A DNA stretch of 64,000 nt. It comes from Clostridiaceae bacterium. Lineage in GTDB: Bacteria > Bacillota > Clostridia > Clostridiales > Clostridiaceae. The DNA lies in assembly GCA_902363375.1 (NCBI GenBank), contig CABIZX010000001.1, positions 744,001 through 808,000 on the forward strand. Reading direction: 5' to 3'. Positions within the stretch are counted from its first letter, which is position 1. Every line of letters begins with the position of its first letter. The notes under the pieces are model-generated. The model searched no databases, had not been told where the DNA came from, and saw only the letters and a program-made list of their open reading frames with translations. Positions 58,153-64,000 of the stretch are shown one piece after another. The position numbers and the translations under genes are program-made.

Positions 58153-60726
58153 ATGGCTAGGGATTCCAATACTGTAGTTGCAAGAGTTGGTCTTGATGAT
58201 AAGGGGTTTCAAGAGGGAGTTTCAAAAATACAGAGAAGTTTAAAGGTAGTGAAGAGTGAATTTGCAGCTGCAAGTTCTAAGCTAGGTGACTTTGGAAAGA
58301 GTACAGAAGGATTAAAGCTTAAGTCTGATAGTTTAAACAAACAAATAGAATTACAGAAAGCTAAGGTTGAGGCATTATCAAAGAGTTATAAGGAAAGTGT
58401 AGATAAAAAAGGTGAAGATGCCAAGGCTACTGAAAATCTTAAGATTAAGCTTAATTATGCTACTGCAGAACTTAATAAAATGGAATCAGAGCTTTCTGAT
58501 ATAAATAAGAAGGTAGAAATTCAAAGTAGTAGCTTCACTAAGCTAGGGAAAAGTCTTGAAGGCATTGGAAGCAAGATGAAAAAGGTAGGAGAGGGCTTTT
58601 CAAGTGTTGGAGGCACCTTGAGTAAAAAAGTAACAGCACCTATAGCTGCAGCTGGAGCAGGTCTTTTTAAACTTGCCAGTGATTTTGATGAAGCAAGTGA
58701 CTCAATTAGAATAGGAACAGGGGCTACGGGAGAAGCACTAGAGGGACTAGAAGATGATTTTAAATCAGTATACACAACAGTAGATACAACCATGGGAGAT
58801 GCAAGTAAAGCAATAGCAGATTTAAATACTCGTACAGGACTTTCAGGAAAATCTCTTCAAGACCTTTCTACTCAGATGCTAAGACTTGCTAAGGTCACAG
58901 GAGAGGATATTAACACACTAATACCAGCTTCCACAAGAATGTTTCAGGATGCAGGGTTAAAGACGGAAGACTACGGTAAGGCCCTAGACTATACCTTTAA
59001 AGTTAGTCAAAGCACTGGAATTGGTGTTGGCAGGCTTCAGCAACTTATGGCACAGTTTGGCGGGCCATTAAGACAAATGGGATTTGATTGGCAGACCTCA
59101 GCAGCAATGATGGGAAAGTTTGAAAAAGAGGGTGTAAATACAGAACTAGTGGTAGGTTCTTTAAGAGTTGCTCTTGGAAAAATGGCAAGGGAAGGTATTA
59201 GTGAACCCGATAAGGCTTTGCAAGAAATGATAAAAAGAATCAAAGAAGCTGGAACAGCAGGTGAAGCCAATGCTATGGCATTAGAGATGTTTGGAGCAAG
59301 AGCAGGCCCAGATATGGCATCAGCTATAAGAGAAGGAAGATTAAATTTAGATGAGTTAATAAAAAGTCTTAAAGCTAGTCCAGAAAGTATTGAAAAAGTT
59401 TATACAGATACTGCAGATGCAGCTGAACAGTTTGTAATATTAAAAAATAAGATTGCTGTAGCACTAGAGCCTTTGGGTAAAAAACTATTTGAAGCGGTTA
59501 ACAATGCAATGCCTGCAATAGAAAAACTTATTCAAGCACTGATTTCAATTATTGAAAAATTTAATGCACTAAGTCCAGCACAACAAGAGTTGATTTTTAA
59601 ATTGGCACTTGTAGCAGCTGCTATTGGACCAGTTTTGAGTGTTATAGGAAAAGTTATATCTGTAGGAGGCACACTTTTTTCAACTTTAGGATCTATTTCA
59701 ACAGCCCTTGGAGCGGCAGGAGGAGCGACAGGTGTATTGAAAACTGCTATGGCCGCAATAACCGGACCCGTTGGAATCGCTATAGCTGCTATTGCAGGAC
59801 TTATAGCTGTTTTTGTAGCTTTATATAAACATAATGAAGACTTTAGAAATTCAGTAAAAGTAGCATGGAATGCAATTAAAATATTAATAAGTTCAGTTAT
59901 TGAAAGCTTAAAGAAAATGTTTCAAGCTTTTATTAGCCTAGCCAATAAGATATGGAAGAAGTATGGTGATGATTTTGTAAAAATAATAAGTACAGCTTTT
60001 AATTTAGTAGCTACAATAATAAATACTGTTTTAAAAGCCATACGAGATGTTATAAAAATTATCACAAGTGCTATAAAAGGCGATTGGAAAGGTGTATGGG
60101 AAGGAATAAAAAGTCTTACTTCAAATATATGGAATGGGATAAAGAGTGTTATAACAACAGTTATTAAATTGGTTAAAGGAATTATAAAAGTAGAACTGGG
60201 TCTTATAAAAAGTGTAATATCTGGGGTATGGAATAGCATTAAAGGCATAACTTTATCAGTATGGAATGGTATCAAAGCTGCTATTGTTACTCCAATAAAT
60301 GCCGCAAAAAATGCAGTAAGTAATGCGATAAATGCTATTAAAGGATTTTTTAGTAATTTAAGATTGCCGCAGATTAAAATACCTAAAATTAAACTTCCCC
60401 ACTTTAAATTAAAAGGTGAATTTAATTTAAAGCCACCCAGTGTTCCACACTTAGCCGTTGATTGGTATGCAAGTGGTGGTATTTTTAATAGACCTAGCGT
60501 TATAGGTGTCGGTGAAGCAGGAGCAGAGGCGGTACTTCCTATAGATAGGCTGGATGAAATTATGGCTAAAGCAATAGAAAAAGTACGTGATGGTGCTGGA
60601 ACTTCTGGTGGATTATCACTTCATATAGAGAATTTTAATAATAATTCAGATAAAGATATAGAACAGCTTGCTTATGAACTAGAATTTTATAGACAAAGGG
60701 TAGCACTTGGAAAGGGGAGAGTATAA
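58153..60726 (+). CDS. Phage tail tape measure protein
   Basis: The 857-residue protein has an N-terminal coiled coil (about 20-135), a TP901-type core (FDEASDSIRIGTGATGEALEGLEDDFKSVY and LMAQFGGPLRQMGFDW, shown in part by key segments), a hydrophobic stretch near 475-570, and tandem repeats of the type W-N-x-I-K around 590-735. It sets the length of the tail and takes part in DNA entry. Its moderate size implies a long, flexible siphovirus tail. Start follows GGAGGTGA. Confidence 0.95.
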   Translation: MARDSNTVVARVGLDDKGFQEGVSKIQRSLKVVKSEFAAASSKLGDFGKSTEGLKLKSDSLNKQIELQKAKVEALSKSYKESVDKKGEDAKATENLKIKLNYATAELNKMESELSDINKKVEIQSSSFTKLGKSLEGIGSKMKKVGEGFSSVGGTLSKKVTAPIAAAGAGLFKLASDFDEASDSIRIGTGATGEALEGLEDDFKSVYTTVDTTMGDASKAIADLNTRTGLSGKSLQDLSTQMLRLAKVTGEDINTLIPASTRMFQDAGLKTEDYGKALDYTFKVSQSTGIGVGRLQQLMAQFGGPLRQMGFDWQTSAAMMGKFEKEGVNTELVVGSLRVALGKMAREGISEPDKALQEMIKRIKEAGTAGEANAMALEMFGARAGPDMASAIREGRLNLDELIKSLKASPESIEKVYTDTADAAEQFVILKNKIAVALEPLGKKLFEAVNNAMPAIEKLIQALISIIEKFNALSPAQQELIFKLALVAAAIGPVLSVIGKVISVGGTLFSTLGSISTALGAAGGATGVLKTAMAAITGPVGIAIAAIAGLIAVFVALYKHNEDFRNSVKVAWNAIKILISSVIESLKKMFQAFISLANKIWKKYGDDFVKIISTAFNLVATIINTVLKAIRDVIKIITSAIKGDWKGVWEGIKSLTSNIWNGIKSVITTVIKLVKGIIKVELGLIKSVISGVWNSIKGITLSVWNGIKAAIVTPINAAKNAVSNAINAIKGFFSNLRLPQIKIPKIKLPHFKLKGEFNLKPPSVPHLAVDWYASGGIFNRPSVIGVGEAGAEAVLPIDRLDEIMAKAIEKVRDGAGTSGGLSLHIENFNNNSDKDIEQLAYELEFYRQRVALGKGRV

Positions 60727-61433
60727 TGCTTAGTTTTAATTTTGGCGGTAAAAATAGCTTTAGTGATTATGGAATTATAATTTCAAAAAGACCGAGCATT
60801 CCTTCTCCCAAAAGAAGATTAAATTATATCACCATACCTGGTAGAAATTCTAGTGTTAGATATGATGAAAAGACCTATGAGGATATAACAATTTTAGTAG
60901 AGTGCAGTTTAAAATCAAGGGAGAATATTGTAAGTAAAATAGATGAAATAAAGGGATGGTTATTTAATGCAGGAGAGAGTGATTTAATATTCAGTTTTCA
61001 GGAGGATAGGAAATACATTGCTCAGGTAGTGAATGCTATAGATTTTAGTCAGGTATTTAAATATACATCCAAGTTTCCTATTGTTTTCAATTGCAGACCT
61101 TTTAAATATTCTCCTAATAATAATTTAATCACTGTAACTGAAAGTGGGATGGTTATTAACAATCCTGGAACCATAGAAAGTGCTCCAGTTATATCGGTTT
61201 ATGGAAGTGGAGATGTAGCATTAAATATAAATGGAAGAGGGATTCAGTTATACAGTATAACCGATAAGATAATAATTAACTCAGACATTATGGATTGTTA
61301 TGATGATGCCATGAGCAACTTAAATTCTAACATGGCTGGGGAGTTTCCAAAGCTTGGGGTAGGAGATAATTCTATAACCTATACAGGAAATGTAACAAAG
61401 CTAGAGGTTCTTCCTAATTGGCGGTGGTTATGA
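60726..61433 (+). CDS. Distal tail protein (Dit)
   Basis: The 235-residue protein starts LSFNFGGKNSFSDYGIIISKRPSIPSPKRRL and has ITIPGRNSSVRYDEKTYEDITILVEC and IKGWLFNAGESDLIFSFQEDRKYIAQV, the SPP1 gp19.1/Dit pattern (key motifs DYGI, IPGR and GWL). It forms the hub at the tail tip to which the Tal protein binds. Its start overlaps the tape measure stop by one base. Confidence 0.94.
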   Translation: MLSFNFGGKNSFSDYGIIISKRPSIPSPKRRLNYITIPGRNSSVRYDEKTYEDITILVECSLKSRENIVSKIDEIKGWLFNAGESDLIFSFQEDRKYIAQVVNAIDFSQVFKYTSKFPIVFNCRPFKYSPNNNLITVTESGMVINNPGTIESAPVISVYGSGDVALNINGRGIQLYSITDKIIINSDIMDCYDDAMSNLNSNMAGEFPKLGVGDNSITYTGNVTKLEVLPNWRWL

Positions 61434-62830
61434 TGATTTGTATATATGATAAAAAGGAAACGGACTTTTCAAGGAATGGTTTAGCAGTTCTTGTAGAATG
61501 TCAAATGTGTAAATTAATTGAGAAGCTTAATGGTGTTTATGAACTTAAACTTTCATACCCCATACACCTAAAGAAAGCTTCTTTTTTAATACCCTTTAAC
61601 ATCATAAAAGCCCATGGTCAGCTATTTAGAATTTACAGTATAGAAAAGGATAGTAAATCAAATCTTGTACATGTTAATGCAAGACATATATTTTATGATT
61701 TATTAAATTATTTAATTGAAGATAAAAGACCAGAAAATAAAAATTGTAAAGAAGCTATGGAAATAGTAATTGGAGAACTTGGGCCTAATGCTATTTATAG
61801 TGTAGATAGTGATATAACAACTCAGGCTACTCAGTATATTATCAGAAGAAACATTGCTGAAGCTATGTTTATGATTGTAAATAGGTGGCATGGAGAGCTT
61901 TTTAGAGACAATTTTAATATACAGATTAAAGCACCTCAAGAAGGCAGCAGTGGACTTTTAGTACAATACGGAAAAAACATTCTAGGTATAAATGAAAAGA
62001 TTAATACGGATGAGGTTTTAACTGCAATTTATCCAGTAGGAGCAAATGGGATAACTCTTCCTGAAAAGTATTTAATGAATCCCCTATGGAATGGAACTGA
62101 TTATCCAAGCTTTGCTCTTGTAAAAAAGGTGGATTTTAAAGATGCACAAGATGAAGAAGCATTAAGAGCAGAGGCACAAAAGTATCTTGATGATCATGAT
62201 GATTTTGATGTGAATTATCAAATAGATTTTATTCAATTAGAGCAAACCAATGAGTATGAAAACTATAAATCATTATTAAAGGTTAAGGTGGGAGATAATG
62301 TTATAGTAAGACATGCTTTATTAGGAATTGATATTAAAATTAAAGTAATTTCTATAGAGAAGGATTTATTAAGTGCCCAAAATACTAAAGTTGAGCTTGG
62401 GAAACCTCTTTATACTTTAGACCAATATATTGAAGAAGTACAGCTAAAGTCAGAAACTGCGGTGGAAGATACGATTAAGCATGTAGATACCTCTGTAGGA
62501 AATCTTCAAAATCAGTTAGATGAAATAGGTGTTTCTTATTCAGTAGTTTCAAATTTAACTGTTGGAGATGGAGTAATTAATGTTACTTATGAAGTGGAGA
62601 AAGACAGTGTTACTAAGTTTAGTGCAGAATACACCTTCACAGTAGATGGAAATGGCAGAATGACAGGGATACAACTTCAAAATATAACTTCAAAGCTTCT
62701 ACTAAAAGAGGTTTCAACTCTTATAGTTAACACAGCAAATTTCACAATTACTTATGTGGATGGAACAACTGGAATCTATAACTATACAACAGATAGTAAT
62801 GGCAGAATAACTGGAATTAGTAAAGAGTGA
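61433..62830 (+). CDS. Tail-associated (Tal/endopeptidase-type) tail tip protein
   Basis: ATG at 61433 (MICIYDKKETDF) overlaps the dit stop and is favoured over ATG at 61430 by spacing to GGTGG. The 465-residue protein has the gp27-like fold of prophage endopeptidase-tail proteins (FSRNGLAVLVECQMCKLIEKLNG, YSIEKDSKSNLVHVNARHIFYDL, key segments), ending in a beta-rich segment after residue 360. No cell-wall hydrolase motif is visible at the C-terminus, so it may be purely structural. Confidence 0.9.
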   Translation: MICIYDKKETDFSRNGLAVLVECQMCKLIEKLNGVYELKLSYPIHLKKASFLIPFNIIKAHGQLFRIYSIEKDSKSNLVHVNARHIFYDLLNYLIEDKRPENKNCKEAMEIVIGELGPNAIYSVDSDITTQATQYIIRRNIAEAMFMIVNRWHGELFRDNFNIQIKAPQEGSSGLLVQYGKNILGINEKINTDEVLTAIYPVGANGITLPEKYLMNPLWNGTDYPSFALVKKVDFKDAQDEEALRAEAQKYLDDHDDFDVNYQIDFIQLEQTNEYENYKSLLKVKVGDNVIVRHALLGIDIKIKVISIEKDLLSAQNTKVELGKPLYTLDQYIEEVQLKSETAVEDTIKHVDTSVGNLQNQLDEIGVSYSVVSNLTVGDGVINVTYEVEKDSVTKFSAEYTFTVDGNGRMTGIQLQNITSKLLLKEVSTLIVNTANFTITYVDGTTGIYNYTTDSNGRITGISKE

Positions 62831-62842
62831 GGGGGATAGATT

Positions 62843-63904
62843 ATGGCCTATGACGCAAACTTTAATAATGCCCTAGCTATATGGGCAGCCTTTGGTGGCA
62901 GGGGAAAACTTATGCCTTCTATCCCAATACTAAGTTGGAAAAAACTTAATTATAATAATTTTGGTTATACACAATATGGAGGAGAAACAAGGATTGATGT
63001 TTATGATAATGGCAATGCACAGATAGCAGTTTACTATGCAAAGACTCCATATATGTCTTACTACAATAAAAGTACCAAGCAGTGGACGGTGGTTAGTTGT
63101 TCTTGGTGGGGTTATGGTATTCCAGAAATACTATGGGCAGGAGATGGCGTATTTATAGCAAAGATTACTGGCATGGCAAACGTTATTGGCTCCTATGATG
63201 GCATAACTTGGTATAATGCAGGATACTGTAAGGGAGCTAAGAATGCTATGACTGCAGGAGCTTATGATGTAACAACAAATTGTAGTATAGTGAGCTGGTG
63301 GTATTATATGTCTCCTCTTTATTATAGTACTGCTTCAATAGACACAAAAGTTGCATGGACATTGGTAGGGGCTGATGGAGTGTCAGTTCCAATATTTAAA
63401 TACTTAACAGCACATAAAGGATTATTTGTAGGGGTTGTAAGCGGAGATAAGTCAATTGCGGTGGCAAATTCATCAAGTCCAGCTTCTTGGACTACAACTA
63501 TAGCAGATGCACAAAATGAAACAGGATATATGTATTTAAGGTCAATTCATGGAAAATTGTTTGTTATGAGAAGGAGGTATGTGGCTAATACCTATCAAGT
63601 GAATTTGTGTGTTTTGAATGATAGCGCCACAGAAGTTATAGAAACTAATCTTTCGCATACAGGAGATCTAGCAGATAACCATATTCCCAATCCACAGAAT
63701 ATAATCTGGATGGAGGATTGGGGTAAATATGCTTTGTTTAGTGAAAGTAAGCTTTATGCTTCATCAGATGGGTTAACTTGGGAGGGGGTAGAACAACCAG
63801 GATTTACAACCTCGCAATATGAAACCTTTGGAGGAGCTATTTATATACCTGGAAAAGGCTTTTATGTTAAAGGGAATGATTATGTTTATTTTGCAGATTA
63901 TTAA
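62843..63904 (+). CDS. Putative tail-tip receptor-binding protein with propeller-like repeats
   Basis: The 353-residue protein follows the Tal gene, where baseplate or receptor-binding proteins are encoded. It is rich in aromatic residues and has spaced S-x-DG-x-T-W motifs (GSYDGITWYNAG and SSDGLTWEGV) like the Asp-box turns of beta-propeller sialidases and adhesins. No hydrolase active site was seen. It may contact the host surface glycan. The assignment is based on position and repeats, not on a known family. Confidence 0.6.
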   Translation: MAYDANFNNALAIWAAFGGRGKLMPSIPILSWKKLNYNNFGYTQYGGETRIDVYDNGNAQIAVYYAKTPYMSYYNKSTKQWTVVSCSWWGYGIPEILWAGDGVFIAKITGMANVIGSYDGITWYNAGYCKGAKNAMTAGAYDVTTNCSIVSWWYYMSPLYYSTASIDTKVAWTLVGADGVSVPIFKYLTAHKGLFVGVVSGDKSIAVANSSSPASWTTTIADAQNETGYMYLRSIHGKLFVMRRRYVANTYQVNLCVLNDSATEVIETNLSHTGDLADNHIPNPQNIIWMEDWGKYALFSESKLYASSDGLTWEGVEQPGFTTSQYETFGGAIYIPGKGFYVKGNDYVYFADY

Positions 63905-63914
63905 AATAATAGGT

Positions 63915-63947
63915 AGCACTCTAATTTAAAGTTAGAGTGCTCTTTTC
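63915..63947 (+). terminator. Rho-independent terminator after the tail-tip gene
   Basis: AGCACTCTAA at 63915-63924 pairs perfectly with TTAGAGTGCT at 63932-63941 with a 7-base loop, followed by CTTTT. Confidence 0.88.
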
Positions 63948-63984
63948 ACATAGATTTAAAAAGTAAAGAAAGGAGGAAAGGATA

Positions 63985-64000
63985 ATGAAAAATATTCTAA
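63985..64000 (+). CDS. Start of a further phage gene, truncated by the window edge
   Basis: ATG at 63985 follows GGAGGAAAGG at good spacing and starts MKNIL before the window ends. Only five codons are visible, so no function can be given. A further tail, holin or lysin gene would be expected here. Confidence 0.55.

Noticed and set aside
1-64000. CRISPR arrays, tRNA or rRNA genes and intact insertion sequences
   Set aside because: No regularly spaced repeats, cloverleaf-like segments with a CCA-type end, or transposase frames with inverted terminal repeats were seen.

Overview
The window reads as a chromosomal segment of a low-GC Gram-positive anaerobe, most likely a Clostridium. The evidence is strong AT bias, purine-rich ribosome binding sites with many TTG/GTG starts, an LCP protein with a CpsB/C/D phosphorelay, and two c-di-GMP-II riboswitches, a class found mainly in Clostridia. 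I cannot name the species. No rRNA, tRNA, CRISPR array or intact insertion sequence was seen.

Positions 1-29,120 hold cell-surface polysaccharide genes. The first block (1-4750) has the end of a flippase, a GT52-like sialyltransferase with all three bacterial sialyltransferase motifs, a KdsB-like CMP-sugar synthetase, a pyruvate-type aldolase fused to a second Rossmann-like domain, and a HAD phosphatase. Together these look like a module that makes, activates and transfers a 3-deoxy-ulosonic acid. The second block (5201-29,120) is a Wzx/Wzy-type capsule or exopolysaccharide locus. It encodes sugar-nucleotide enzymes (DegT aminotransferase, UDP-HexNAc dehydrogenase, NeuD/PglD-like acetyltransferase, CapE-CapF-CapG for UDP-L-FucNAc, WecB), the chain-length and phosphorelay proteins CpsC (duplicated), CpsD and CpsB, an LCP attachment enzyme on the opposite strand, an initiating sugar transferase, several glycosyltransferases, a polymerase, a flippase, and a pyruvyltransferase fused to an FrhB-like iron-sulfur protein. 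Two tandem c-di-GMP-II riboswitches, each followed by a terminator, lie between the phosphorelay genes and the initiating transferase, so c-di-GMP probably switches on the assembly genes. Decay is visible as a broken prepilin gene and a galE 3' fragment.

Positions 29,141-31,832 hold a SIR2-domain protein with a Cys/His cluster and a protein of unknown function, each followed by a terminator.

From about 31,881 to the right edge lies a siphovirus-type prophage. Its order is: ImmA/IrrE and repressor (minus strand), divergent promoters with four operator half-sites, a Cro-like gene, replication genes (DUF2800 nuclease, DUF2815 ssDNA-binding protein, family A polymerase, antirepressor, VapE helicase, VRR-NUC, SNF2 helicase), an ArpU-like late regulator, an HNH endonuclease and a G-rich cos-like segment, then an accessory block, terminase, portal, ClpP-type protease, HK97 capsid, connectors, tail tube, tail chaperones with a probable -1 frameshift, tape measure, Dit, Tal and a propeller-like tail-tip protein. 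Lysis and integration genes are not visible and probably lie to the right.

The accessory block between the cos-like segment and terminase (44,907-48,334) carries a ParB-methyltransferase, a small protein of unknown function, an amidoligase, a gamma-glutamylcyclotransferase-like protein and a zinc-finger protein, with a conserved promoter-like element repeated upstream of three of them. This block and the ulosonic-acid module are the best candidates for little-described biology.
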